NCBI GenBank assembly: GCA_016712415.1
Contig: JADJRC010000011.1
Span: 124,001 to 188,000, forward strand
DNA from: Lewinellaceae bacterium
GTDB lineage: Bacteria; Bacteroidota; Bacteroidia; Chitinophagales; Saprospiraceae
Reading direction: 5' to 3'
Length of the DNA stretch: 64,000 nt
The notes under the pieces are model-generated. The model made no database searches and was not told the origin of the DNA. It was given only the letters and a program-made list of their open reading frames with translations. Position numbers and translations under genes: made by a program. Shown one piece after another: positions 45,443 through 54,125 of this stretch (positions within the stretch are counted from its first letter, which is position 1; each line of letters starts with the position of its first letter).

Positions 45443-47020
45443 TCAATTAAAAACGGCGATTTTGCACGTGTTCATACCACCCGGCCACAATGCTTTAACA
45501 AAATATATACCATCCTGAAGGTAAGGAACGGAGAGGCTGCCGCTTTGTCCGTTCCAGTTCGAGTCCAGGGACCCGCTGAAACACAATGCGCCCTTTTCAT
45601 CCAGTATTTCTACCGCAATTCCGGACTGCCGGCAATCGGCAGCGGTGAAGTGCAGCTGCCGGGCAGGGGCATCGTACCAACACCCGAAATGGCAACCCGA
45701 TGGCGCGTTAGTGCCCACGGTATTCTGAAAATCTGCCGTAGCCCAGTCGCCGTGTTGTATCCCGGCAAGTTCGGCAGCAGCGGCAAGTGTTGCCTTAACC
45801 ACGTTCGACATAAAGGTGAAATTCAGTTTTCCGTCGAGTGTATCCTGCGGTGTGTGGTAGCAGTGATTGCGAAAATCGGCGCCGTCGGTAATCATAAGCG
45901 CGGGCCTGGACGACAGCCAGAAGGGGGCGTGGTCGCTGCGGAGCAAATCGGGAGCAATCTGTCCGTTGCCAAATACCACTAGCGGAATAACTTTCAGATC
46001 GGGGACGTACTGCTGGGCTGCGGTGGTAAACAGCAGTCCCAGTGGCGCCGAGTCGGTATTGGCCACATTGGTAATGAAATCGCCGCGGTACTGGTTCGCC
46101 ACGATCTGGCTGGTAGCGTCGGGAAACAACAGGTCGAAACCCGGCGGCACTTCCTGGGTGTTGGGCTGGTCGGAGTAATAACCGATCATTTCGAAATTGA
46201 ACACTCCCTCGATTTGTTCGGAGGGTGGAATTCCGGTAGAAACATAATTGATACTGCCACGCAGGCCGTCTTCTTCCATATCGAAACCAATATACCGGAG
46301 TGTCTTTTTGGCGGGATAACGACTTAGCAACCGTGCAATTTCCATCATCCCGACCGTCCCGCTACCGTTGTCGTCGGCGCCGGGAGCATTGTTGACGGTA
46401 TCGTAGTGCGCGTCTACGATAACCACCTTGCCGGCTTCGGCGGTGCCGGCCTGTGTACCGAAAATGTTGCGTCCGGTGGCTGACAGATACGTGAACGTTT
46501 TTTCTTCCAGGGGCAATCCGAGACTTGTAAAATGATTCCGGAGCGAATCGCGCACGGCATTCAGGTGGGCGAGCCCGGTGTTGCGGTGCCGGATACCCTG
46601 CACAAATTCCAGGTCGGCTCGAATACGGGTGCTGTCGACCAGTCCGACCAGTTCCTGCAAATCGACATCCTGCTTGTCGTCGGCTACCAGCCGGACGGTA
46701 AAGGCGTTCTGCAAGGCGGCAAGGGCACTGATATCAACCGTAATGTTGCGGGCGATTCCAGGCGCTACAGGAAACCCTATATCGCCGACCGGCTGCGGGA
46801 GCAACCCGGTGAGGGCATAGGTTTTGCCGCCATCATTTGAAAGCTCGAGCGAAATTTCAAGCGGATCGTTCTCGGCGTCTTCGACATCGTAGGTGAGGGT
46901 AAGTGTTTGATTCACCCAGTAGGCATCGGCGATCAGGTTTGAAATGGCAGGCCGTTGGTTTTGGGCGAACAATCCGCAGGAAATCAGTGTCAAGGCCGCA
47001 GGCAGCAGGAAGTATCTCAT
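45443..47020 (-). CDS. Secreted M28-family aminopeptidase with C-terminal sorting-like domain
   Basis: A 525-residue zinc peptidase. A signal peptide (MRYFLLPAALTLISCGLFA) precedes a beta-sandwich domain (25-110, VEDAENDPLEISLELSNDGG). The M28 catalytic domain holds the zinc ligands in VDAHYDTVNN, PGADDNGSGTVGM and GFDMEEDGLRGS. The C-terminal 80 residues (LSVPYLQDGIYFVKALW, ending in a short strand) look like a type IX secretion sorting domain. It is probably secreted or surface-attached through the type IX system whose parts are encoded at 18-21 kb. Confidence 0.9.
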   Translation of the reverse strand: MRYFLLPAALTLISCGLFAQNQRPAISNLIADAYWVNQTLTLTYDVEDAENDPLEISLELSNDGGKTYALTGLLPQPVGDIGFPVAPGIARNITVDISALAALQNAFTVRLVADDKQDVDLQELVGLVDSTRIRADLEFVQGIRHRNTGLAHLNAVRDSLRNHFTSLGLPLEEKTFTYLSATGRNIFGTQAGTAEAGKVVIVDAHYDTVNNAPGADDNGSGTVGMMEIARLLSRYPAKKTLRYIGFDMEEDGLRGSINYVSTGIPPSEQIEGVFNFEMIGYYSDQPNTQEVPPGFDLLFPDATSQIVANQYRGDFITNVANTDSAPLGLLFTTAAQQYVPDLKVIPLVVFGNGQIAPDLLRSDHAPFWLSSRPALMITDGADFRNHCYHTPQDTLDGKLNFTFMSNVVKATLAAAAELAGIQHGDWATADFQNTVGTNAPSGCHFGCWYDAPARQLHFTAADCRQSGIAVEILDEKGALCFSGSLDSNWNGQSGSLSVPYLQDGIYFVKALWPGGMNTCKIAVFN

Positions 47021-47058
47021 AACAGGCAGGTTTAAATTCTTGGGCTAAAAATACAAAA

Positions 47059-47077
47059 GGCACGCCTTGAGCGTGCC
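47059..47077 (-). terminator. Rho-independent terminator after the TPR/PD40/SPOR transcript
   Basis: A 7-bp GC stem (47059-47065 with 47071-47077), 5-base loop, followed on the minus strand by TTTTGTATTTTT. It lies between the SPOR gene and the M28 gene and should end the upstream transcript. Confidence 0.65.
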
Positions 47078-47257
47078 CATTGTAACAAACAAAACCAACT
47101 AAAAAACCTGCTTATGATTTTCTTCATCCCCGAAACTTGCTTCCGGGCGGAAGAAGAGGTGTTTTGGATAACAACCGAATAAAAAACGGAGGAGTAGGCA
47201 GAAACGCTGCCGGGGTTTGAAAAAAAAATTATCAGGAGGCACAAATATCTGACAGGA

Positions 47258-47289
47258 CAGCCCCGAATCGTGTGAACGACCCGGGGCTG
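47258..47289 (-). terminator. Hairpin just past the SPOR-gene stop
   Basis: An 8-bp stem (CAGCCCCG at 47258-47265 with CGGGGCTG at 47282-47289) and 16-base loop, 26 bases after the stop at 47316. No T run follows, so it may protect the mRNA end and not terminate. Confidence 0.4.
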
Positions 47290-47315
47290 CGCTTTTGTGT
47301 TCCGCTTAGGTTGCG

Positions 47316-48782
47316 TTAGTTTTCCACCAGATAAGCCTCCGGGAATCCATTGGCGCGCACCTTCTCTTTGTCGCGGTTTGCTGCGGTTTGGGTTTCGTAG
47401 CCCGACAGCAGAATGGCGGTGAGTCCGGTTTTGCCAATCGGTCTTTTCTCCACCATCCCATCCACGCCTGCTGCTTCCAGCGGGCCGGCATCGAACCTGT
47501 TGGGATCGGCAAGGGCGCAGAGGCGAATCGAGTATTTTCCGACGCTGCTTTTGGTCTGCGTGGTTGAGTAAACCGTAGGCGCAAGGGCGGCTTTGCTTTC
47601 GACAGCCGGGGCTACCTTGGGCGCCACCATAAAACCTTTAATGCTTTCATCGGTCGCTACTTCGGTAACGATGATGGCGTCTTTAAATCCGCGTTTCACG
47701 GCTTCCGCCTGGGCGCCTTCGGCGTCGTTGTATTTAGGCCAGACCCCGAGACGCATCTTTAAGGAGCCGTTTTTCGATTTGCTGTACACATTGCCCACAT
47801 CCGACAACGCGGCATAGTCGCTGATAGCGATGGGGTTGTCAGGCGAGAAAGAACCCAGTTGAACAGCGTAGCAAATATCCGAATTCTGGACTACGGCAGG
47901 GGTTGTGACACCTCTGGCTGCAGATGCGGTGCTGTACTGGGTTGGGGCGGTCGAAACAGGCGCTCCCCCGATGATCAGGCCTTTATCTGCACCGCGTTCT
48001 TCCACGATAAAGGCGCCTTTAAACTGCGGTGTTTTATTGACCTCTTTCAGTTTTTTCGACGCTTCATCCTTGGTCGGGAAAATGCCGAGGCGCACCTTGT
48101 TCAGTTTATCCTCCGATTTCACGTAGAGGTTGCCGTGTTTGGCGAGGGGTTCATACTGCCGGGCGCTATTTTCGTCGAGTTTATCGGGCGATGCCGCCAG
48201 TTGAATGGAGTACCCGTTAAACTCGGGCTCAGGCACGGGTTGCTGGATGGGTATGAGGGTTGTCGTTTGCCGTTGCGTGGCAGTACTGTATTGAGTGGGC
48301 GTTTCATTGGCAAAAATCCGGCTGGTCTGGGTATTGGAATACACCACCGGTTGATTGGTGGAATACACGACCGGCTGATCGGTGGAATACACGACCGGCT
48401 GATCGGTGCGCTGGACCGACGATGTCGTGCCGGCGCCGGCCGGCTCGAGAAATACGGTCGCCATTTCGTTACCGGTGCCCGGCAATCCGGGGCGGGCCGT
48501 CAGTTTGGCCACCTTGTATCCATCGTGGGAATACTCAATGTCATAGTTGTTGAGCGGCGTGAGCATCAACGCGTATTTTCCCTGTACATCCGTAGAAGTC
48601 TGGATCACCTTTCCGCCGTCTTTGAACTCTATGACAGCGCCGTAGAGCGGCTGGTTGGTGCGGGCGTCGAGTACCTTGCCCGAGTATTCCTGACGGCTGT
48701 CCAGCCCCATCGACACGATGATATTGTGCATGCCGAATTCCTTGACATCGATGCGGGTCGTTTCATAACCGGTTTTGTTCAA
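47316..48782 (-). CDS. Triple-SPOR C-terminal part of a TPR/PD40 envelope protein (frameshifted)
   Basis: This is the C-terminal half of one gene with 48763-50355; its frame is open to about 48872. Contents in order: the end of a carboxypeptidase-regulatory-like beta domain (DARTNQPLYGAVIEFKDGGK), tandem octapeptides TDQPVVYS, then three SPOR-like domains (YSIQLAASPDKLDENSARQY; CYAVQLGSFSPDNPIAISDY; KYSIRLCALADPNRF). SPOR domains bind denuded peptidoglycan. Replacing the usual OmpA domain of PorE-like proteins by three SPOR domains is unusual. The ATG at 48782 is internal. Confidence 0.8.
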   Translation of the reverse strand: MNKTGYETTRIDVKEFGMHNIIVSMGLDSRQEYSGKVLDARTNQPLYGAVIEFKDGGKVIQTSTDVQGKYALMLTPLNNYDIEYSHDGYKVAKLTARPGLPGTGNEMATVFLEPAGAGTTSSVQRTDQPVVYSTDQPVVYSTNQPVVYSNTQTSRIFANETPTQYSTATQRQTTTLIPIQQPVPEPEFNGYSIQLAASPDKLDENSARQYEPLAKHGNLYVKSEDKLNKVRLGIFPTKDEASKKLKEVNKTPQFKGAFIVEERGADKGLIIGGAPVSTAPTQYSTASAARGVTTPAVVQNSDICYAVQLGSFSPDNPIAISDYAALSDVGNVYSKSKNGSLKMRLGVWPKYNDAEGAQAEAVKRGFKDAIIVTEVATDESIKGFMVAPKVAPAVESKAALAPTVYSTTQTKSSVGKYSIRLCALADPNRFDAGPLEAAGVDGMVEKRPIGKTGLTAILLSGYETQTAANRDKEKVRANGFPEAYLVEN

Positions 48783-50355
48783 TTCTATGACGCAGTCGAC
48801 CGGTCGGCCGGAAGAGGAGAAATAATATTTCCCGTCGAAGTCGGGTTTGCCCTTTAACCCGGTTGCATTCCATCATATCTACCAAAACACCGGGCACAGG
48901 TTTTCCCCAGGTATCCGTTACCAGCAGGCTGTAGCTCTTGATGGAGTAATCGTCTGTGCTGTATATCTGTGGCGCAAGTGCATCGCCGGCGTTGTTGCCG
49001 GATGTTGCGAGCGCACGCGGCGGGGCGGTATTGACGGGCAGAAGCGTTGTGCTGCTGCTTTTCGGCACGATCTGCCAGATATCCTCATTGCCGCGGCCGC
49101 TGGGGCGCGTACTGGTCAGGTAACCGACATTCTGCTGTGCATTAAATATAAAGCCGTAATCGTCGTAGGAGGAATTGATCCCGGGGCCAAGATGAAAGAT
49201 ATTGCCGATGGTCTCTTTGCCCAGTTCGGCGCGGAACACATCAAGGCCACCCAGGCCGCTGTGCCAGTCGGAAGAGAAGTACAGGTCTGTACCATCGTAG
49301 AACGGCGTCACTTCATTGCCGGGGGTGTTAAGCGGCGCTCCGACGTTGCGCGGCGTGCTCCATTCGCCGTTCACCAGGTTGGATACATAGATATCCCAGC
49401 CGCTGCCACCGGTTGTGCTGTTGGGGTTATTAGAGGCAAATATGAGCGTATTACCGCTGGGAGAAAGGCATGGAAAACCGGTCGCAAAACCCGATCCGTT
49501 GTAGGGAAATGCCTTCACGTTCGCCCATTCGCCGTTGACCACATCAGCGGTGTACAGGCTCATGTTGACGCCTTTTTCGGCGATCTGGCGGGTGCCGTTG
49601 ATAAAATTGTTGCGGCAGAAAGCGGCCCGTTTACCGTCGGCGGAGTAGGTGACCGGGCCTTCGTTGTAATTGTTCTGAAGGTCGCCGCGCAGGAAAGCCG
49701 GTTTCTGGAGGTAGCCGTTTTCCGGGTTGCGCTGGGTGACGAACAGCTGGTTGTTGGCGCTGCCGGACCAGTCGGTAGCCGACTGCGACTGCGTTTTCCG
49801 CACAATATCGGTGCGTGCGGAGCTGTACACGAGCCGGTTGTTCAGGAAGGCCGGTCCGAAATCGGCAGCCAGCGTATTCAAGGGTTCATTTTTTGCCACA
49901 TACAGGGGATCTTTCGAGGCATTGCTGATGGCAAAATCGCACATATCAGCATAATGCCGCCCGATCTCCTGGGTTTGGGCATCCATGGCGGCGTATTCAA
50001 GGAATTGTCGCCTGGCCTGTACATAATCCCCTTTCATCATGAGCGCTTTGCCGTAACGCAGCTGCACATCCGAGTCGGGACGGCGCTGCTGTACGGCGCG
50101 CGCATACCAGGAAAGCGATTCTTCCGGCTTGTTCAGCTGGAAGTAGCAATCGGCAACCCTGGCGAGGGCATGGGCGTTATTGGCGTCTTTATCCAACACC
50201 TGGGTATAGGTTTTAAGGGCCAGATTGTACGCATAAAGGTCAAATTGTTTGTCGGCTCGCTGTAAGTCCTCCTGTATGGAAGATTGGGCTGAAAGCCAGT
50301 TGGCGGCGCATAAAAACGCCAGTGCCAACCACCCTGCACGAGAAGTCGTGTTCAT
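48763..50355 (-). CDS. TPR/PD40 N-terminal part of a SPOR envelope protein (frameshifted)
   Basis: The N-terminal half of a protein of about 1010 residues. Signal peptide (MNTTSRAGWLALAFLCAANW), TPR helices (25-140), PD40 beta-propeller (about 170-430; LSPSGNTLIFASNNPNSTTG), and the start of a carboxypeptidase-regulatory-like domain (LLVTDTWGKPVPGVLVDMME). Frame is lost near 48868-48875; the other frame reads ATGLKGKPDFDGKYYFSSSG and joins the SPOR half. It resembles PorE in its TPR-PD40 order and probably works at the peptidoglycan. The last 30 or so residues in this frame are not authentic. Confidence 0.85.
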   Translation of the reverse strand: MNTTSRAGWLALAFLCAANWLSAQSSIQEDLQRADKQFDLYAYNLALKTYTQVLDKDANNAHALARVADCYFQLNKPEESLSWYARAVQQRRPDSDVQLRYGKALMMKGDYVQARRQFLEYAAMDAQTQEIGRHYADMCDFAISNASKDPLYVAKNEPLNTLAADFGPAFLNNRLVYSSARTDIVRKTQSQSATDWSGSANNQLFVTQRNPENGYLQKPAFLRGDLQNNYNEGPVTYSADGKRAAFCRNNFINGTRQIAEKGVNMSLYTADVVNGEWANVKAFPYNGSGFATGFPCLSPSGNTLIFASNNPNSTTGGSGWDIYVSNLVNGEWSTPRNVGAPLNTPGNEVTPFYDGTDLYFSSDWHSGLGGLDVFRAELGKETIGNIFHLGPGINSSYDDYGFIFNAQQNVGYLTSTRPSGRGNEDIWQIVPKSSSTTLLPVNTAPPRALATSGNNAGDALAPQIYSTDDYSIKSYSLLVTDTWGKPVPGVLVDMMECNRVKGQTRLRREILFLLFRPTGRLRHRIEQNRL

Positions 50356-50595
50356 AGCAGTATGGTTTTAAAAGTAAAATACAGTTTTTGATGAACATCG
50401 CGTGTCTGCTCATGCTGAGGGAGCAATGGCAGTACACCCAAGTTACTGGCAAAAACGGATGAAAAAACATCCTTATTGCCATACCTGGCATAGTGGAGAG
50501 ACTATCTTTTGATAGAGGGACGCTGCAAATGTATGGAGTTTAACAATACGGCGCTATATCTTTTGGTATTGATTTTCAGGGGAAAACAAAAAAGA

Positions 50596-50653
50596 GAGGG
50601 GTTTAGGGCGGGAATACGGCCAAAAATGCCACACAACCCGCTCTAAACCCCTC
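50596..50653 (-). terminator. Rho-independent terminator after the TPR membrane gene
   Basis: A 17-bp stem with one G-U pair (50596-50612 with 50637-50653) and a 24-base loop; TCTTTTTTG follows on the minus strand. It lies 31 bases past the stop at 50684. Apart from it, I see nothing in the 328-base gap 50356-50683 except the leader of the TPR/PD40 gene. Confidence 0.8.
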
Positions 50654-50683
50654 TGGATTTATGCTTTAACTCCCAATCAACCT

Positions 50684-51376
50684 TTACTTTCCACCGCCGT
50701 TGCGGTAAATATACTTTTCGATATCGCGCCATTCGGCAGACGCCTGGTTGGGAAAATCACGGCGCAGGCGTTCGTACGCTTTATTGGCCGCTTCTTTATT
50801 GCCCTGATAATCGTTGAGCATGCCCAGTTTTTTCAGGTAGTATGCCGCGATGACGTCACTTTTTGTTGCGCCGGCTGCTTTTTCGTACAGGTCGAGGGCT
50901 TTGCCATAATCTTCCTTCTCGGAGTAGCAGTCGCCGAGGGCGCCGTATTTCATGGCGGGCAGCAAATCGCCTTCCGGGTCAAAATCTTCCAGGTACTTGA
51001 TGGCGCTGTCAAATTCGCCGAGGCGGAGGTTGCAGATACCGGCGTAATAGTTGGCTGAATTGCCTGCGGGGGTACCGCTGTATTTATCCGCCAGGGCCAC
51101 GAAGCCGTCGAAGCCGCCGCCGGGGTTATCGAGGGCGAGCCGGAAAGAATCGCGCTCAAATTGTTGCTGTGCATGCCACATGGACGCCACCGCTTCTTTC
51201 TGCTTGGGCGCTATGATCATGTTGTTATAGAGCCACCATCCGCCGAGTGCGAGCACGATCGCGCCTACGGCATAAAGTATCAGGTTCGGATTCTGTTCCC
51301 AAAACGGGCGTGCGGGAGCCGCGCTTATTTCCTGTACTGTCGTTTCTTCCGCCTGAGAGACTTTACGTTTTGCCAT
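50684..51376 (-). CDS. TPR protein anchored by one N-terminal membrane segment (YfgM-like)
   Basis: A 230-residue protein. A basic N-terminus and about 20 disordered residues precede one membrane span (about 32-50, LILYAVGAIVLALGGWWLY); residues 60-225 are TPR helices (SANYYAGICNLRLGEFDSAI, YGALGDCYSEKEDYGKALDL). The layout resembles YfgM, which works with PpiD in periplasmic chaperoning, and similar TPR proteins in Bacteroidota. It is monocistronic, with a terminator and a -7 box of its own. Confidence 0.85.
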   Translation of the reverse strand: MAKRKVSQAEETTVQEISAAPARPFWEQNPNLILYAVGAIVLALGGWWLYNNMIIAPKQKEAVASMWHAQQQFERDSFRLALDNPGGGFDGFVALADKYSGTPAGNSANYYAGICNLRLGEFDSAIKYLEDFDPEGDLLPAMKYGALGDCYSEKEDYGKALDLYEKAAGATKSDVIAAYYLKKLGMLNDYQGNKEAANKAYERLRRDFPNQASAEWRDIEKYIYRNGGGK

Positions 51377-51427
51377 TGTTCAGTTCAAAAATTAACAAGT
51401 TTAGACTTTCCTTTTCAAAAAGGCGGG

Positions 51428-51435
51428 CAAAAGTA
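51428..51435 (-). promoter_or_regulatory. Probable -7 box for the TPR membrane gene
   Basis: On the minus strand, TACTTTTG matches TAnnTTTG exactly, 52 bases before the ATG at 51376. There is no TTTG at the normal 19-base distance, so support is partial. Confidence 0.4.
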
Positions 51436-51567
51436 CGCAAAGTTTGATTTTGTGAAGGCCTGTGGGGAAAAATTGTTCAGCGAACGGTTATTTCCCCACA
51501 AAAATCCTTTGGGTGAGGTGTTTATCGCCTGAAATCACGGAAACGGTGAACACATATACATCGCAGT

Positions 51568-51770
51568 TCAGCCCATCTCGGCCCAACCCAAACTCTTGTA
51601 TATCTCCACCTGCTGCTCCGGCCCGATCAGCCCCCTCGGTATCTCAATCCGGGCATCCTTGAGTCGGCGTTGAAAAGTACGCAGGCTGAAGCCCATGGCA
51701 TCGGCAATTTCTTTTTGTATCGCGCTCTGGTTTCAGGATTGGAGGCCGTGTGTGTAAGTGACTTTGTCAT
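51568..51770 (-). pseudogene. Frameshifted small HTH-like protein, paralogue of the gene at 51969
   Basis: Hidden by a one-base shift. From the ATG at 51770 the frame reads MTKSLTHTASNPETRARYKK; adding one base to the T5 run at 51712-51716 continues it as EIADAMGFSLRTFQRRLKDA and then RIEIPRGLIGPEQQVEIYKS, ending at 51568. The restored product is 67 residues and matches the 69-residue neighbour along its length. The helix-turn-helix-like core (EIADAMGFSLRTFQRRL) suggests DNA binding. It is either a fresh pseudogene or, more likely, a sequencing error. Confidence 0.65.
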
Positions 51771-51903
51771 GCTGAAGGTAGTTTTGTGTTTCGATTAATT
51801 GTAAAATGCTTTGACAAAGTTGACTCATGATTACAGGCCATTCAACTACACTTTTCCTGGATTTTCCACAAGGCGGATGCATAATATCCCTTTCATCAAC
51901 AAA

Positions 51904-51939
51904 AATCCGCCGTCCAGGTTATGTTCTGGACGGCGGATT
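51904..51939 (-). terminator. Rho-independent terminator after the small HTH-like gene
   Basis: A perfect 14-bp stem (51904-51917 with 51926-51939), 8-base loop, followed by five Ts on the minus strand. It lies 30 bases past the stop at 51969, so the two small paralogues are separate transcripts. Confidence 0.85.
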
Positions 51940-51968
51940 GGAGCAGGTAACGTATGGCTACCCGGGTA

Positions 51969-52178
51969 TCAGCTCTTTTCCAGCCACCCCAAAGCCTCAT
52001 ACACCAATCGCTGTTTGGAGGGACTGATCAAGCCCCGTCCAACTTCCAGTTGCGCGCCTTTGATCTGGCGCTTGAGGGTGCTCAGACTGACGCCCATAAT
52101 GTCGGCCATTTGTTTTTTGTTGACTGCGTAGGGCCTGACAAGGTCGGGAGCCGGTGTTTTTTTTGTGTTTTGATACAT
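51969..52178 (-). CDS. Small HTH-like DNA-binding protein
   Basis: A 69-residue protein with a helix-turn-helix-like core (KKQMADIMGVSLSTLKRQIK) and a short conserved end (GRGLISPSKQRLVYEALGWL). It resembles small regulators in which the recognition helix is most of the protein. Its frameshifted paralogue lies 200 bases away on the same strand. Targets are unknown. Autonomous expression is supported by its terminator. Confidence 0.65.
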   Translation of the reverse strand: MYQNTKKTPAPDLVRPYAVNKKQMADIMGVSLSTLKRQIKGAQLEVGRGLISPSKQRLVYEALGWLEKS

Positions 52179-52335
52179 GACAATCAGTTTTTATGTGTAT
52201 GTATGAAGGGATTAAAAGTTATCTACTTGTAGAGGGTCTCTGAAATTTTCACTGCAAGAAGCAATATTGGAGCGCACGCCGCCTTCCACAGTTTTTCAGG
52301 TTTTTCCGAAAAATGCGGCCCCGGCATAGACACAG

Positions 52336-52371
52336 GAAGTGCGCTGCAGTACAAGACATGCAGCGCACTTC
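52336..52371. terminator. 13-bp hairpin between nucleotidase and small HTH gene
   Basis: A perfect 13-bp stem (52336-52348 with 52359-52371) and 10-base loop in the 263-base gap 52179-52441, without a T run on either side. It lies upstream of the HTH gene and 65 bases past the nucleotidase stop. It could be an end-protecting structure for the nucleotidase mRNA. Nothing else is seen in the gap. Confidence 0.4.
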
Positions 52372-52441
52372 AAATATGTACCAACTTGAGGCTACGGAAA
52401 AGTTAAAGGTAATAACTATGTATATTTGACTGATAAGCGTG

Positions 52442-53269
52442 TTACTTTCTCCTCAGATACGCTATAAAAGCCTGCCGCACGTCGTTCCGCAAATCGCTTT
52501 TATCCTTCGGGTCGGCTTTCGATATGCTCAGTATATCCGGGTTCGACGATTTACCGTCGGCGTCGGCCGACGCCTTGAGGAAGTCCATATTCTGCTCGTT
52601 GCCGGTGAGCAGGAAATCGGGTAGTACAACACGGTAGTTTTTGGCGTCGTCGAGCGCCTTTCCCGCCACCATCCACTTGCCGGCAGCCTCGTCGCGACTG
52701 ATGTTGTGCAGTTGGAGGTATCCGCCGTTGGTTTTGTTGCGCAACCCGGCGTCGAGTGTCTTGCGCAGCAGGCCGCGCATCTGCACTTCAGTAATGCCGC
52801 CGCCGAAGGGAAGCATGCGCACCACATCAAGTTCGGTAAGTGTACCGCTCAATATGTCGTCTACCCGGATAGAACCGCTGTTGAGGATGGCGCAGTCCGG
52901 TTTGGTTCTGGCGACCGACGTCATGGCGGCAGTGATCAACGCTCCCGCTTTGCACTGGGTGTGGCGCACGACTGCTTCGCGGCAGTCGAGCGGTTCGGAC
53001 AGTTTGGTCACCATTTTTGCCGGGTCGAAGCCTGAAGAGGCCAGCGACTCGTTTTTGATTTGTTCCCATTTGGCCACAACCGCAGCAGTTTCCGGATCGT
53101 CGGGAACAGCGGCATTTACACGCCGCAGCGCTGACTTCACCGTGGCTGTTTTGGTGTTTTTGTTGTACCGCAGGGTGTGTACATAAACGGTTTTGGCGTT
53201 GGCATCGGCTTTGGCTACGGTAGCCTGTCCCACCTTGTAAATCTGGTTGTCGTGGTCGTGGCCGCCCAT
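52442..53269 (-). CDS. UshA-like 5'-nucleotidase, C-terminal part (frameshifted)
   Basis: The C-terminal half of a bifunctional metallophosphatase/5'-nucleotidase; the frame is open upstream to about 53338. It begins with the end of the metallophosphatase domain (MGGHDHDNQ, metal ligands) and continues through the 5'-nucleotidase C-terminal substrate-binding domain (CAILNSGSIRVDDILSGTLT, then MLPFGGGITEVQMRGLLR). The ATG at 53269 is internal. See the N-terminal part for the junction. Confidence 0.85.
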   Translation of the reverse strand: MGGHDHDNQIYKVGQATVAKADANAKTVYVHTLRYNKNTKTATVKSALRRVNAAVPDDPETAAVVAKWEQIKNESLASSGFDPAKMVTKLSEPLDCREAVVRHTQCKAGALITAAMTSVARTKPDCAILNSGSIRVDDILSGTLTELDVVRMLPFGGGITEVQMRGLLRKTLDAGLRNKTNGGYLQLHNISRDEAAGKWMVAGKALDDAKNYRVVLPDFLLTGNEQNMDFLKASADADGKSSNPDILSISKADPKDKSDLRNDVRQAFIAYLRRK

Positions 53270-54014
53270 GATGAGCGGGATGCCGGGAAGTATGGCTGAA
53301 AGTTTTTTGTCTTCGGCTGCATCGAGGTGGGTCAGCGCCGACGACGTCTGCCCTGGATTTCAGGTCTGCGTAATTCTTTCTCGCCGCATCGAAGTAATCC
53401 GAATATTCCACCCAGGGTTTGCGTCCGTTATGGATCAGGACGCCGAAAACACCGATGTTCAGCGATGTACCGTCGGCATCATTTATGGTAAATACCTCAT
53501 TATCGGGACATATTTCCGTACCGCCGTTTCTGTTTTTAAAAAACTGCTGCGTCCAGGTATCGCCCTTCAGCCGCGCATTGGCCGCAAACCAGGTGAAGGT
53601 CGACTCATCGAGCCGAGCCTGCAGGTCGGCCAGATCGTCGTAATCAAACTCATGGTTGCCAAACACCACCCAGTTGAGACCAAGGGTATTCAATACATCT
53701 ACCATCTGTTTGCCCCGGATGCGTTTTCCCTCGTGTTTCAGGGTGCCGATCACCGAAGGACTGATGAAGTCGCCGGCCAGTACGGTAAAGGTGTTGGGGT
53801 TTTTGGCCAGCAATTGCTTCCTGATGGTGGCCACACGGGCCAGTCCGCCCGTGTTGTCGGAGAGCGATGGCGATATTTCGTACACATCGTTCATCTGGAG
53901 GAACTGTACTTCGATAATCCCGTCGTCGGAAGTGCCTGTCGCCGCCTTTTTGCCGGGATCACAGGAAAAAAGGGTTGTTATCAGGAGGAGGAAAAGAATC
54001 CTGGTTGCTTTCAT
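52827..54014 (-). CDS. UshA-like 5'-nucleotidase lipoprotein, N-terminal part (frameshifted)
   Basis: The N-terminal half of a protein of about 524 residues. It has a lipoprotein signal (LLLITTLFSC), then the metallophosphatase domain: LQMNDVYEISP, VLAGDFISPSV, VVFGNHEFDYDD. The sequence is authentic to about residue 225 (KSRADVV); the remainder is out of frame. Removing one base of the CC at 53338-53339 gives ADVVALTHLDAAEDKK and joins the C-terminal part. The enzyme likely removes phosphate from nucleotides in the periplasm for salvage. Divergent from the acetoacetyl-CoA synthetase gene (111-base gap). Confidence 0.86.
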   Translation of the reverse strand: MKATRILFLLLITTLFSCDPGKKAATGTSDDGIIEVQFLQMNDVYEISPSLSDNTGGLARVATIRKQLLAKNPNTFTVLAGDFISPSVIGTLKHEGKRIRGKQMVDVLNTLGLNWVVFGNHEFDYDDLADLQARLDESTFTWFAANARLKGDTWTQQFFKNRNGGTEICPDNEVFTINDADGTSLNIGVFGVLIHNGRKPWVEYSDYFDAARKNYADLKSRADVVGADPPRCSRRQKTFSHTSRHPAHHGRPRPRQPDLQGGTGYRSQSRCQRQNRLCTHPAVQQKHQNSHGEVSAAACKCRCSRRSGNCCGCGQMGTNQKRVAGLFRLRPGKNGDQTVRTARLPRSSRAPHPVQSGSVDHCRHDVGRQNQTGLRHPQQRFYPGRRHIERYTYRT

Positions 54015-54125
54015 TGCCGATTTCTTTTAGTATTGCAACATTAGCGGAATATTCGCGGCTAATATACAACCCCTCCCTAAACCGCCGTCTTTTGAAAGCC
54101 GGCAGCGATCAAAAAGCATCAAATT

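Noticed and set aside
48847..50265. 472-codon plus-strand frame
   Set aside because: Antisense shadow of the TPR/PD40 gene; the minus-strand product has signal peptide, TPR and propeller features.
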